A stretch of DNA of 64,000 nucleotides, from positions 806,001 to 870,000 of the forward strand of contig CAVYPC010000002.1 of the NCBI GenBank assembly GCA_963770315.1, in the 5' to 3' direction. Source of the DNA: VRUE01 sp963770315. GTDB taxonomy: Bacteria > Actinomycetota > Thermoleophilia > Solirubrobacterales > 70-9. Position 1 is the stretch's first letter. Every line of letters starts with the position of its first letter. Below, piece after piece: positions 31,733 to 40,138 of this stretch. The notes under the pieces were generated by a model, which was not told where the DNA came from, searched no databases, and saw only the letters and a program-made list of their open reading frames with translations. The translations under genes were made by a program, and so were the position numbers.

Positions 31733-32656
31733 CTAGAGGCCGGCGGTCAGGCGGCCGACGTTGCGGCGGCTGAAGTAAGGGCCGAAGGTGTGGACGGTGT
31801 CGGTCGGTTTGCCGTAGCTGGTCAGCCCGTCGATCGTCCTGCCTTCTTCGATCAGCCAGCCGCCGCCGCTGGCGCCCGGAGCCCAGTGGCAGCGGATCGC
31901 GATCGTCGGCGGACCGGGGATCGGGTAGGTGAAGCTGTCGTCGCCGACGTAGGGGGAGTCGCAGCCCTGCATCGCGCTCGATTCGCCCGGATAGCCGAAG
32001 GTCTGGAACTCCTGCCTGCGGCTGAGGTCGGTGGCGATCGTGGCGCCGCCCCCGACCGCGTCGGCGACGTTGACGCCTTCGGCGTTGGCCCCGACGACGA
32101 TCGCGCCGATATCGAAGTTGGGGTTGCCGAACTTGGTCCACTGCCGCAGCGCGAAGACGGACTTGCGGTGGGCGATGAAGGCGCCGAACGGCGCCGTGCC
32201 GCCGCTGTAGGCGGGGACGAACTCGAGGAAGCTCGACCAGACGCTGTGGCCGCTCGGCCCCCGGGGCCCGGTGTTGACGCAGTGTCCGGCGGTCAGCACC
32301 AGGCGGCGGGAGGCGCTGTCGATCACGGTGGCCGAGCAGAAGCCGCGTTGGTTGCCCTGGCGGACGAAGAGGCGGCCGTTGACGTCGAAGGGGGCGATGG
32401 CCGGTTCGGCGATCGGGGCGAAGCTGGCCAGCGCGGCGAGGGGGGTGGCGCCGGAGGCGCCGAGCGGCGGCGTGGAGCGCATTCGCGCCGCCGTCCAGTA
32501 GCGGGCGGTCCGCGCCGCTTCGCTCTGGCCGGCGAGCGCGGGGTGGAGCCGGGGCGAAGCGCCGGCGGGTGCGGCAAGCGGCAACGCCAGCAGGCAGCCG
32601 AGGGCGACCAACGCGCCCACGGCGCGAAGCCGGGCACTGTGCGGACCCATTCGCAT
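31733..32656 (-). CDS. secreted trypsin-like serine protease (second copy)
   Basis: 307 aa. Signal peptide in residues about 12-34 (GALVALGCLLALPLAAPAGA). Catalytic triad: His125 in TAGHC, Asp182 in PNFDIGAI and Ser263 in GASGGGW. The motifs EFVPAYSGGTAPFGAFIA and TFGYPGESSAMQGCDSPY parallel those of the protease at 4526-5395 in the same order, so the two are paralogues. Probably an extracellular endopeptidase. It lies 17 bp from the next minus-strand gene. Confidence 0.87.
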   Translation of the reverse strand: MRMGPHSARLRAVGALVALGCLLALPLAAPAGASPRLHPALAGQSEAARTARYWTAARMRSTPPLGASGATPLAALASFAPIAEPAIAPFDVNGRLFVRQGNQRGFCSATVIDSASRRLVLTAGHCVNTGPRGPSGHSVWSSFLEFVPAYSGGTAPFGAFIAHRKSVFALRQWTKFGNPNFDIGAIVVGANAEGVNVADAVGGGATIATDLSRRQEFQTFGYPGESSAMQGCDSPYVGDDSFTYPIPGPPTIAIRCHWAPGASGGGWLIEEGRTIDGLTSYGKPTDTVHTFGPYFSRRNVGRLTAGL

Positions 32657-32673
32657 GGCAGTTGAGGATAGAG

Positions 32674-33363
32674 CTACGTGAGCAGCGGGATGACGCAGCG
32701 GAAGGCGTGGGTATTAGTCGAGAGACTTGAATTGACTTTGCTGGAGGCGGAAACCGTGACAACTCCATAGACGCTCAAGCCCGACACATTTGTGACGTCA
32801 CCCGTCCACTCGTCCCCCGAAGCGAGGTTGACGCCCGGCTCTTCGGCGAAGGCCGCGAGCTGCAGCGCCTCCGGCAGCGTGCCGCCGCGGGCGGCGCATT
32901 TGCGCGCCGCGGTGGGCGCGTCGAGGGGGTCGCTCACCGAGCTGTCCCAGCAGGCGCCGGCGAATGGCCTCATGCCGGGCAGGCAGCCGACGCTGTGCCC
33001 GTTGACCGTCTTTGCGTCGACGGCGTTGACGGCGTTGAGCGCGGTCTGCGCGTCGACCGCGCTCTGCGCGGAGTCGGCGAAATCGGCGTGGGCCGCGTTC
33101 GGCACCTGGCCCAGGGTCAGCTCGTTGATGTCGGCGCCGGTCAGCGGCATCGGGATCGCGGCGCCGCGCAGGATCCCCGGCTTCAACCGGTTGGCCGCGA
33201 TCGAGCGCGGCTTCAGCCGGTTGCCCGGGATCGACTTCGCCTTGATCGCCTTGCCGTCGATCTTCGCCCTCTTCGCCGCGTAGACGCTGCCGCCGAGCGC
33301 CACGAACAGCGCGACGACGGCAACGACCAGAGCCGGTGAGCCCCGCCAGATCCCCTGCCTCAT
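32674..33363 (-). CDS. secreted protein of a Thermoleophilia-type family
   Basis: 229 aa. SPALVVAVVALFVALGGSVYA is a signal anchor followed by lysine-rich repeats (IDGKAIKAKSIPGNRLKP then RSIAANRLKPG), a pattern common in surface proteins of Solirubrobacterales. Then an alanine/aspartate-rich helix (ADFADSAQSAVDAQTALNAV) and a C-terminal beta-like domain with three cysteines (VGCLPGMRP, GACWDSS, FRCVIP). No function is known. Confidence 0.7.
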   Translation of the reverse strand: MRQGIWRGSPALVVAVVALFVALGGSVYAAKRAKIDGKAIKAKSIPGNRLKPRSIAANRLKPGILRGAAIPMPLTGADINELTLGQVPNAAHADFADSAQSAVDAQTALNAVNAVDAKTVNGHSVGCLPGMRPFAGACWDSSVSDPLDAPTAARKCAARGGTLPEALQLAAFAEEPGVNLASGDEWTGDVTNVSGLSVYGVVTVSASSKVNSSLSTNTHAFRCVIPLLT

Positions 33364-33695
33364 GCTCTCCTCCGTAAACGTGTCGGTTTCCAGATCCGCG
33401 GCGAGCCTAAGCCGGCGCGGCGAAAGCGCCCAAACGGGCTGGACAAACGTTCAGGAGGGCACGACTACTCGTCCTCGTCGTCGATTTCCCTTGTATCCCT
33501 CGAGCGGGGGCTTCGATCGGCGGGTCGCCTTCGACTGTCGAACCGTAGAAGTCCTCGACCGCGCCGCGGGGTTCGAGTCACCAACGGACAGCGCGAAAGC
33601 CCTTCGACCGCACCGCGGCGCGCCGCCCACGGCCGGAGCTGCGGTCGCCTTGCGCGACGCCGGCGAGGCGACCGGAGGGTAGACTCGCCAGCGTA
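33364..33695. other. intergenic stretch without a recognised gene
   Basis: About 330 bp between the divergent secreted-protein gene and the riboswitch. The only clear structure is a hairpin CGGTCGCCT/AGGCGACCG (33642-33674) just before the aptamer. Short open frames here do not look like proteins. The promoter for the riboswitch transcript must lie in its right part; I cannot point to it. Confidence 0.5.
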
Positions 33696-33895
33696 AATCG
33701 GTCGGTGGTCAAGGGAAGTCCGGTGAGAAGCCGGCGCGGTCCCGCCACTGTGACCGGGGCGAAGGAGGCCGCTGGCGCAGTGCGCCGGCCACTGGGAGCG
33801 ACACGGAGCTCTTGGGAAGGTGCGGCCGACCGATTCCCGGGAGCCAGGAGACCTGTCCCCGGCCAGCCATGACAACCCTCGAGGAAAGGGTGGCT
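33696..33895 (+). promoter_or_regulatory. cobalamin (B12) riboswitch
   Basis: Closing stem AATCGGTCGG (33696-33705) with CCGACCGATT (33826-33835). Between them lie the hallmark AAGGGAAGTCCGGTGAGAAG, CCCGCCACTGTGACCGG and the B12-box type end GAGCCAGGAGACCTG (33841-33855). Downstream, AGCC plus ACCCT pair with AGGGT plus GGCT (33865-33895), placing part of the GAGGAAAGGG Shine-Dalgarno in a loop, so control of translation is likely. It should switch off the downstream operon when adenosylcobalamin is plentiful. Confidence 0.95.
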
Positions 33896-33898
33896 TAA

Positions 33899-34648
33899 AT
33901 GCCAAGACCCATCCCATCCCGGCTGGTCGCCGCGTGCGCGCTGGCTCTTACTCTCGTTCTCAGCACCTCCGCCGCCTCCGGCGCTGGGGGGACCGCCGTC
34001 GAGCTGCGCGTGGTCGGCAGCGGCAACGCGGTCGTCGCCCAGGATCTGCTCAACGCCGCCACGACCTCGATCAAGACCAGCCCGAAGGCGACCTGCTTCG
34101 GTAAAGGCACCGGCGGCAGCGGCAAATCGGTGACGATCAAAGGGCCGACCGCTCTCGGCGCGCTGGGCCAGGCGGCGAAGTCGACTGCGGCACTGCGGCC
34201 ACTGCTGGTGACCGACCACTTCATCTCCGAATTTGGCCTGGGCCTGTGCGGGATCGGCAAATCGGCGAGCACGGGCAAGCTCTCCTGGTACTTGAAGGTC
34301 AACCACAAGAACCCGAACAAGAGCGGCGAAACGGTGAAGCTGCACTCTGGCGACGAAGTGCTCTGGGCGCTGGAGCCGTATCCATACCCCAGCGAGCTGA
34401 GCTTGAACGCCCCGCCTACGGCGGAAGCCGGGAAGCCGTTCACGGTGACCGTCTTCTCCTACGACGACAAGGGGAAGAAGAAGCCCGCCAAGGGCGTGAC
34501 GGTGACCGGCGCGAGCGCGCCGACCGACGCAGCGGGGAACGCCACGGTGACCATCAGCGGCCCGACTGTTCTGGCCGCAACCCACGGTAAGGACATCCCG
34601 TCCAACCAGGTCGCGGTCTGCGTGGGCGGGGCGTGCCCCGCGGGCTGA
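33899..34648 (+). CDS. secreted DUF4430-domain protein
   Basis: 249 aa, first gene after the riboswitch. Signal peptide (LVAACALALTLVLSTSAASG). Residues about 30-165 contain a DUF4430-like fold: LSWYLKVNHKNPNKSGETVK and SGDEVLWALEPY correspond to the W-x-x-x-V-N-G and GD-x-v-x-W strands. Residues about 165-249 form an Ig-like domain (EAGKPFTVTVFSYDDKGK, DAAGNATVTISG). DUF4430 is the fold of the C-terminal half of animal transcobalamin. An extracellular cobalamin-binding role is inferred from riboswitch control and the ECF genes that follow. Confidence 0.8.
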   Translation: MPRPIPSRLVAACALALTLVLSTSAASGAGGTAVELRVVGSGNAVVAQDLLNAATTSIKTSPKATCFGKGTGGSGKSVTIKGPTALGALGQAAKSTAALRPLLVTDHFISEFGLGLCGIGKSASTGKLSWYLKVNHKNPNKSGETVKLHSGDEVLWALEPYPYPSELSLNAPPTAEAGKPFTVTVFSYDDKGKKKPAKGVTVTGASAPTDAAGNATVTISGPTVLAATHGKDIPSNQVAVCVGGACPAG

Positions 34649-34652
34649 GCCG

Positions 34653-35573
34653 TTGAGACGACAACGCGGCACGGCGGTCGCGATCGCGCTGCTCCTCGGA
34701 GCGGCGCTCGTGGCCGTCGGCTGCGGTCTCGGTCCGGGGGCGGAGGTGGGCGACGTCTCGCTGACCGTCACCCGGGACTACGGCGCCGAGCCCGTCCTTG
34801 CGCCGATCGACGACGAAGCGTCGGAATCGGACTCCGTGATGCGTGTGCTCGAACGCGACGCCGATATCTCGACCCGCTACGGGGGCGGCTTCGTGCAGTC
34901 GATCGATGGGCTCGAAGCGGAAGAGCGCTCCGGGCGTTCCTTCGACTGGTTCTTCTACGTCAACGGGGTCGAGTCGACCGTGGGCGCGGCTGACTATCCC
35001 TTGCACGGGGGAGAGGCGATCTGGTGGGACTATCGCGACTGGTCGGCGGCGCAGCGGGTGCCGGCCGTGGTCGGTTCCTGGCCGCAGCCTTTCCGCGACG
35101 GCTACGCAGGCGAGCGCCACCCGGTGGCGGTCGAGTGCTTGGGCGGCGGCGGAGCATGCGCGGCGGCTCGCACCGCGCTGGCCAGCGCGGGGGCGAGCCT
35201 CTCCGCCCGTCCCTCGCGGGGGGCGATCCGGGTCCTGGTCGGGCCCTGGGCGCGGGTGCGCGAAGACGCGGCGGCCGCCCAGATCGAGGACGGGCCGCAG
35301 GCAAGCGGCGTCTTCGCCGATTTCGAGCACCGCGGCGGCGGCTTCCGGCTGGCCGCGCTCGCGGTCGACGGCGAGCCCGCACGGACCTTCGGCCCGGGGG
35401 CCGGCCTGGTTGCGGCCACGCGTCGTTATGAAGCGCCCCCGACCTGGGTCGTGACCGGCGCCGACGCGGCGGGGGTGCGCGCGGCGGCCGGCCTGCTCGA
35501 CCCGGCCGACCTGCGCGGCCATTACGCCGTGGCAACCGAGGACGGTGCGGCGACGCCGTTGCCGTTGCGATGA
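34653..35573 (+). CDS. DUF4430-domain lipoprotein
   Basis: 306 aa, TTG start 4 bp after the previous gene. Lipobox LVAVGC at residues about 19-24. A clear DUF4430 domain at about 60-145: SVMRVLERDADISTRYGGGF, FDWFFYVNGVES and HGGEAIWWDYRDW. The C-terminal half (GAIRVLVGPWARVREDAA, GGFRLAALAVDG) is unassigned. Membrane-tethered outside the cell, it is a candidate B12-capture protein handing cargo to the ECF transporter. It overlaps ecfT by 4 nt. Confidence 0.85.
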   Translation: MRRQRGTAVAIALLLGAALVAVGCGLGPGAEVGDVSLTVTRDYGAEPVLAPIDDEASESDSVMRVLERDADISTRYGGGFVQSIDGLEAEERSGRSFDWFFYVNGVESTVGAADYPLHGGEAIWWDYRDWSAAQRVPAVVGSWPQPFRDGYAGERHPVAVECLGGGGACAAARTALASAGASLSARPSRGAIRVLVGPWARVREDAAAAQIEDGPQASGVFADFEHRGGGFRLAALAVDGEPARTFGPGAGLVAATRRYEAPPTWVVTGADAAGVRAAAGLLDPADLRGHYAVATEDGAATPLPLR

Positions 35574-36475
35574 GGTCGCCCTTCGCTTACGTCCCGCGGC
35601 GGGGGCCGCTGCAGGCGGCCTCTCCCGGCGCCGCCATCGCCTACCTGGGCGCGCTGGTCGTCGTCGCCTTCCTCTACTCGAACCCGATCGTGCTGGTGGC
35701 GGTCGGGGTCGCCGCGGGGCTTGCCGGTCTGCTCGCGGGGGCGCGCGAAGCGGTGCGGGCGGCGATCTGGCTCGGCCTCTCGATCGCGCTGCCGATCGTC
35801 GTCGTCAACGCGCTCGTGGTGAGCCGCGGCGAGACGGTCCTCCTGCGCCTCGGCGAGTGGCCGCTGCTCGGCCAGGTGAACGTCACCGCCGAGGCGATCG
35901 CCGACGGCGCCATCTTCGGCCTGCGTGCGGTGGTCGTGATGATCGCCTTCGCCGTCTACTCGGCCTGCGTCGATCCCGACCGGGTGCTGCGGGCGCTGCG
36001 TCCGTTCGCGGGGCGCTCGGCGCTGACCGCGACGCTGGTCTCGCGCCTCGTCCCCGTCGCCGCTGCCGATGCGGCACGCCTGCGCGATGCCGGCCGCCTG
36101 CGCGGCCCGGGCGCGGCGCCGCTTGGGCGCGCGGCGCTGATCCGCCGCCTGCTCGCCGGTTCGCTCGATCGAGCGGTGGACGTCGCCGCAACCCTGGAGT
36201 TGAGGGGATACAGCCTCGAACCTTCCCGGCGACGGTTCACCGAACGACTGTGGCCCCTGCGGGGCACACGATCCCCCGGCCAGCGGTCGCGGTTCGATCG
36301 ACGCTTCTACGGGACGGGGGCGGCGGTTCTCATCGCGGCGATCGTCGGCAAGGCGCTTGGGGCGGATGGCTTCGATGCCTACCCGACGATCACGGTCGCC
36401 CTCGGTCCCGCGACCGTCGTGCTCTCCGTGCTGATCGTTCTCTCCGGCCTCGCTCCGCGGAGGCGCAATGCCTGA
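35570..36475 (+). CDS. ecfT: energy-coupling factor transmembrane protein EcfT (CbiQ-like)
   Basis: 301 aa. About five hydrophobic segments (IAYLGALVVVAFLYSNPIVL, AAIWLGLSIALPIVVVNALV, FGLRAVVVMIAFAVYSACV and two near the C-terminus). The cytoplasmic coupling helices contain the EcfT A-R-x type motifs (AARLRDAGRLRG and TLELRGYS) that dock into the ATPases. It forms the shared membrane module of an ECF importer with the next two genes. ATG overlaps the preceding TGA. Confidence 0.85.
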   Translation: MRSPFAYVPRRGPLQAASPGAAIAYLGALVVVAFLYSNPIVLVAVGVAAGLAGLLAGAREAVRAAIWLGLSIALPIVVVNALVVSRGETVLLRLGEWPLLGQVNVTAEAIADGAIFGLRAVVVMIAFAVYSACVDPDRVLRALRPFAGRSALTATLVSRLVPVAAADAARLRDAGRLRGPGAAPLGRAALIRRLLAGSLDRAVDVAATLELRGYSLEPSRRRFTERLWPLRGTRSPGQRSRFDRRFYGTGAAVLIAAIVGKALGADGFDAYPTITVALGPATVVLSVLIVLSGLAPRRRNA

Positions 36476-38171
36476 GATCGCCACTACGCCTCGCGCCGCC
36501 CCGGCCCTTGCGATCGAGCATCTCTCCTACGCCTATCCGAGCGCCAAGAGCCGCGTCCTCCGCGATGTCTCGCTGACCCTTGCGCCGGGGGAGTTCGCGC
36601 TGCTGGCCGGGCGCTCGGCCGGCGGCAAGTCGACCCTGCTGCGCGCCGCCTGCGGCCTGGTACCGCACTTCCACGGCGGCGAGATCGAGGGCAGCGTCCA
36701 CGTCGCCGGTCTCGACGCGATCGCCAATGGCCCCGGCGACCTCGCCGCCGTGGTCGGCTATGTGGCTCAGGACCCCGAGACCCAGGTCGTCTCGACCACG
36801 GTCGCGGCGGAGATCGAGCTGCCGCTGGAGATGCGCGGAGATCCGCCGGGGTCCCGCGCCCGCGCCGTCGAGGAGGTGGCCTTGGCCCTGGCCATCCCCC
36901 ACCTCCTCGATCGCACCGTCGACACGCTCTCCGGCGGCGAGCTGCAGCGGGTGGCGCTGGCGGCCGCCCTGGTCACCCGCCCCCAGCTGATCTTGCTCGA
37001 TGAGCCCACGTCCCAGCTCGATCCCGTAGCGGGCGATGAGCTGATCTGGCTCCTGCGCCGCCTAAACGAGGAGTGGGGGGTCTCGATCCTTCTGGCCGAA
37101 CATCGCTTGGAGCGCTGCCTGGGAGCTGCCGACCGGGTCATCGCGATGGAGTCAGGCGCGATCTCCTTCGACGGCTTCCCGCGAGACTTTCTGGCTTGGG
37201 CAGAGCAAGCTGACGCAGCCTTGGAGACGCCCGCCGCTCGCTTGTTTTCGCTTGCAGGAATCGAACCCTTGCCCGTGGGTGTGCGTGACGCGCGAAACAT
37301 CCTCCGCAGTCGTTGGGAGAGGGCCGGGGGTCCCGGTCGCGGGCTGGGTTTTTCGCCGGGAGGCTCGCTTCTCTCGCCGAGTGGTCCGGGCGAAAAACAA
37401 GACGCCGCGCGCGACCAGGACCCCCGGCCCTCTCCCAATGCCCCGGTGGCTGAAGCGCGGAACCTGTGGGTCGAGCTCGGCGAGAGAGATTCGGTGCGAG
37501 ACATTTTGCGGGGGCTCGACCTGAAGATTGCGCCTGGAGAGCGGGTCGCCCTGATGGGCCGCAATGGCGCCGGCAAGAGCACGCTGCTGCGAACGCTGGC
37601 TGGGCTTGTGGAGCCGGTCCGGGGCAAGGCCGGCGCACCCGGTGGGATCGCACTGCTGACGCAAAACCCGAGCGACTACCTGGTGCGGGAGCGGGTTGGG
37701 GACGAACTGCCGGGCGACGCCGGCCTGGCGGCGCTGCGCACGGTCGGCCTCGAGCACGCGATCGAGGCCGACCCTCGCGACCTATCGGGCGGCGAGCGGC
37801 AGCGGCTGGCGCTGGCGATCGCCCTCGCGGGTCGCATGGAGAGGGAGGAGTTGCCGGGGCTGGTGGCGCTGGACGAGCCGACGCGCGGCATGGATCGGGC
37901 GCGTAAGCACGAGCTGGAGGAGCTGATCGAAAGCTTGGCCGATCGCGGCGCCGGGGTCGTCGTCGCCACCCACGACGTCGAGTTCGCCGCCACCTTCGCC
38001 GAGCGGGTCGTGCTGCTCGGCGACGGTGTGGTCATCGCCGACGGAGATGCCGCCGAGATCCTCTCCGGCGGTTGGTATTTCGCCACCGAGGTCGCCCGCA
38101 TCCTCGACCTTCCCAATGTGGTGACGCCCGAGCAGGGGGCCGCCGCGATCGAGCGAGAGGGAGCGCCTTGA
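36468..38171 (+). CDS. fused ECF ATPase (EcfA1-EcfA2 in one chain)
   Basis: 567 aa with two ABC ATPase domains. Domain 1: Walker A GRSAGGKST (48-56), signature LSGGELQR, Walker B LILLDEPTSQLDP, switch His in LAEHRLER. Domain 2: Walker A GRNGAGKST, signature LSGGERQR, Walker B LVALDEPTRGMD, switch THDVEF. Powers ECF import. The linker between domains (about residues 282-324) is encoded by palindromic element C and is read in frame as Gly/Pro/Arg-rich low-complexity sequence, which looks like an insertion. It overlaps ecfT by 8 bp. Confidence 0.92.
   Translation: MPEIATTPRAAPALAIEHLSYAYPSAKSRVLRDVSLTLAPGEFALLAGRSAGGKSTLLRAACGLVPHFHGGEIEGSVHVAGLDAIANGPGDLAAVVGYVAQDPETQVVSTTVAAEIELPLEMRGDPPGSRARAVEEVALALAIPHLLDRTVDTLSGGELQRVALAAALVTRPQLILLDEPTSQLDPVAGDELIWLLRRLNEEWGVSILLAEHRLERCLGAADRVIAMESGAISFDGFPRDFLAWAEQADAALETPAARLFSLAGIEPLPVGVRDARNILRSRWERAGGPGRGLGFSPGGSLLSPSGPGEKQDAARDQDPRPSPNAPVAEARNLWVELGERDSVRDILRGLDLKIAPGERVALMGRNGAGKSTLLRTLAGLVEPVRGKAGAPGGIALLTQNPSDYLVRERVGDELPGDAGLAALRTVGLEHAIEADPRDLSGGERQRLALAIALAGRMEREELPGLVALDEPTRGMDRARKHELEELIESLADRGAGVVVATHDVEFAATFAERVVLLGDGVVIADGDAAEILSGGWYFATEVARILDLPNVVTPEQGAAAIEREGAP
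37313..37438. repeat. palindromic element C, in frame inside the EcfA gene
   Basis: A 21-bp perfect outer stem (37313-37333 with 37418-37438), one C-A mismatch, then GGTCGCG/CGCGACC. The inner stem is GTTTTTCGCC (37348-37357) with GGCGAAAAAC (37389-37398), and the right side continues CAAGACGC, as in elements A and B. Length 126 bp, exactly 42 codons, so the host frame is kept. It codes the linker between the two ATPase domains. Confidence 0.85.
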
Positions 38172-40066
38172 GCTGGGAGCTGGCCAGCTTCCTCATCCTC
38201 GGCGCCACCCTGCTCGCCGGCTTCGCCTGGTATGAGCGCTCGCGACCCACTTCGCAGGTCGTCGCCCTGGTTGCCGCCCTGGCCGCCCTGGCGATTGCCG
38301 GCCGGATTGCCTTCGCCGCCTTTCCCAACGTCAAGCCGACCACCGACATCGTCATCTTCGCCGGCTACGCGCTCGGCCCGGCGCCCGGCTTCGCGGTCGG
38401 CGGCCTGACCGCGCTGGTCTCCAACTTCTGGTTCGGCCAGGGTCCCTGGACTCCGTGGCAGATGGCGGGATGGGGGTTGTGCGGGATCCTGGGCGCGGGG
38501 CTGGCGGTTGTCCGCCCCCGCGCCGGGCGCTTCACCCTGGCTGCCGTCTGTGCCCTGGCCGGCGTCGCCTACGGCGCTCTGCTGAACTTCTCCCTGATGG
38601 CGACCTACGGAGGCGATCTGTCGTTGCAGCGTTTCCTCGTGCTGGAGTCCCGTGCGGTGCCCTTCGACGCCGCCCACGCGATCGGTAACGCCACCCTCGC
38701 CCTGATCGCCGGCCCGGCGATGGTGCGGATGCTGGTCCGGTTTCGCCAGCGGTTCGAGTGGCGCACCCCGGCTGTCGTCTCGGTTGCGCTGCTGGCGCTC
38801 GCGCTGGCCAGCGTCGTACCGGCCCGGGTGCACGCCGCCGGAACCGCGTCGGCCGGCAGCTGGCTGGTCTCGGTTCAAAACGACGACGGCGGCTGGGGCT
38901 CGTCTCCCGACAGCGACTCGAGCACCGCGACCACGGCCTGGGTCATGCTCGGCCTCGAGGCCAGCGGCCGCAACCCGCTGGACGTCTCCCGCGGCGGCCA
39001 CAACCCGGTCGGCTATCTGCGTACCCACGTCGACGAGCTGAGCAGCCCCGGCGACTACGCCCGCACGATCCTCGCCCTGGTGGGCGCCGGGGTCGACCCG
39101 CGCGCGTTCGGCGGCGACGACCTGGTCTCGGCCCTGTCCAAGCTGCGGCGCGGCGACGGTTCCTACGAAGGCTGGCCAGGCTCGACCGCCTTTGCCGTCA
39201 TCGCCCTGCGAGCCGGTGGCGCGAGTGGCGGCCTCGAACACTCGATCTCCTGGCTCGCCAAGGTCCAGAACGACGACGGCGGTTGGGGCGACGTTCCCGG
39301 CTCGCCGAGCACCGCCGACGGAACCGCCGCAGCCATGCAGGCAATGCCGGACACGAGCGCCGCCAAGCACGGGCTCGACTACCTGCGCAAGGGGCAGCGA
39401 CCCAGCGGCGGCTTCCCGCTCGGCGGCTCCGGCGAGGTCAACTCGCAATCGACCGCCTGGGCGGTGCAGGGCATGCTGGCGGTGGGGACGGATCCCGGCT
39501 CGGTGCGGGACGGCGGCAAGAACGCGCTCGATTACCTCGCCGCCCGCCAGGACGCCGACGGCCATTATCGCTACTCGGCCTCGAGCGACGCTACGCCCGT
39601 ATGGGTGACGGGGCAGGTTCTTGTCGCCACCGCCGGAGAGCCGTACCCGGTGACCCCGGTCGCGCGCGAAGCGAAGCCGGCTCCGCCGCCAAGCGCCGTT
39701 CCCGGCAGCAGTGCGGGGTCGGTCGCGCCGGCTCCGCCGCCCACTGCAGGCTCGGGCTCGGCCCAGGAACTGCTCGAATCGCTCGGGCAGGGCAGCTCGG
39801 GAAGCGCCCCGCCCAGCGGTGGCGTCAGTCCCTCGGCCAAGCCCCCCGCGGCGGCCCCCAGCCCCGGTTCGGTCCCCTCGGTGCCGCCCAGCTCGCTGCC
39901 GGAGGGCGACGAAGCCGAACCGGCCCCGGCCCAACCCGCCGCACCGCCCTTCGAAGCCGGTGACAACCCCGGCCCCGAGCCCTGGGCCCCGCTCGGCATA
40001 GGCCTCGCCGCCGGCGGCATAGCCCTGGGCAGCGTCGTCCTCCTGGGCCGGCGCTTCAGCTGGTAG
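38168..40066 (+). CDS. ECF S component fused to an extracellular alpha/alpha toroid (B12 uptake)
   Basis: 632 aa from TTG 38168, which overlaps the ATPase stop (TTGA). Residues 1-220: five to six helices with FPNVKPTTDIVIFAGYALG and GQGPWTPWQMAGWGL, the signature of an ECF substrate-binding S component. Residues about 225-500: repeated squalene-cyclase/transcobalamin-type motifs (SWLVSVQNDDGGWGSSPD, ISWLAKVQNDDGGWGDVP, YLRKGQRPSGGFPL, YLAARQDADGHYRY), an alpha-toroid expected outside the cell. Then a Pro/Ser-rich stalk and a final helix (LGIGLAAGGIALGSVVLLG). B12 is the inferred substrate from the riboswitch. Confidence 0.85.
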   Translation: MSWELASFLILGATLLAGFAWYERSRPTSQVVALVAALAALAIAGRIAFAAFPNVKPTTDIVIFAGYALGPAPGFAVGGLTALVSNFWFGQGPWTPWQMAGWGLCGILGAGLAVVRPRAGRFTLAAVCALAGVAYGALLNFSLMATYGGDLSLQRFLVLESRAVPFDAAHAIGNATLALIAGPAMVRMLVRFRQRFEWRTPAVVSVALLALALASVVPARVHAAGTASAGSWLVSVQNDDGGWGSSPDSDSSTATTAWVMLGLEASGRNPLDVSRGGHNPVGYLRTHVDELSSPGDYARTILALVGAGVDPRAFGGDDLVSALSKLRRGDGSYEGWPGSTAFAVIALRAGGASGGLEHSISWLAKVQNDDGGWGDVPGSPSTADGTAAAMQAMPDTSAAKHGLDYLRKGQRPSGGFPLGGSGEVNSQSTAWAVQGMLAVGTDPGSVRDGGKNALDYLAARQDADGHYRYSASSDATPVWVTGQVLVATAGEPYPVTPVAREAKPAPPPSAVPGSSAGSVAPAPPPTAGSGSAQELLESLGQGSSGSAPPSGGVSPSAKPPAAAPSPGSVPSVPPSSLPEGDEAEPAPAQPAAPPFEAGDNPGPEPWAPLGIGLAAGGIALGSVVLLGRRFSW

Positions 40067-40138
40067 GACGAGCGCTCCGTTTCCCACGCTATAGGGGGTC
40101 AAGGGAGCGCCGGTGGCCGTGACGGTTATGTTCCTGGC

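Noticed and set aside
33540..33600. A GGTTCGAGTC stretch like a tRNA T-loop
   Set aside because: No acceptor stem, D-arm or anticodon arm can be folded around it.
33362..33682. A 106-codon open frame before the riboswitch
   Set aside because: Composition and lack of any domain suggest chance; no ribosome-binding site.
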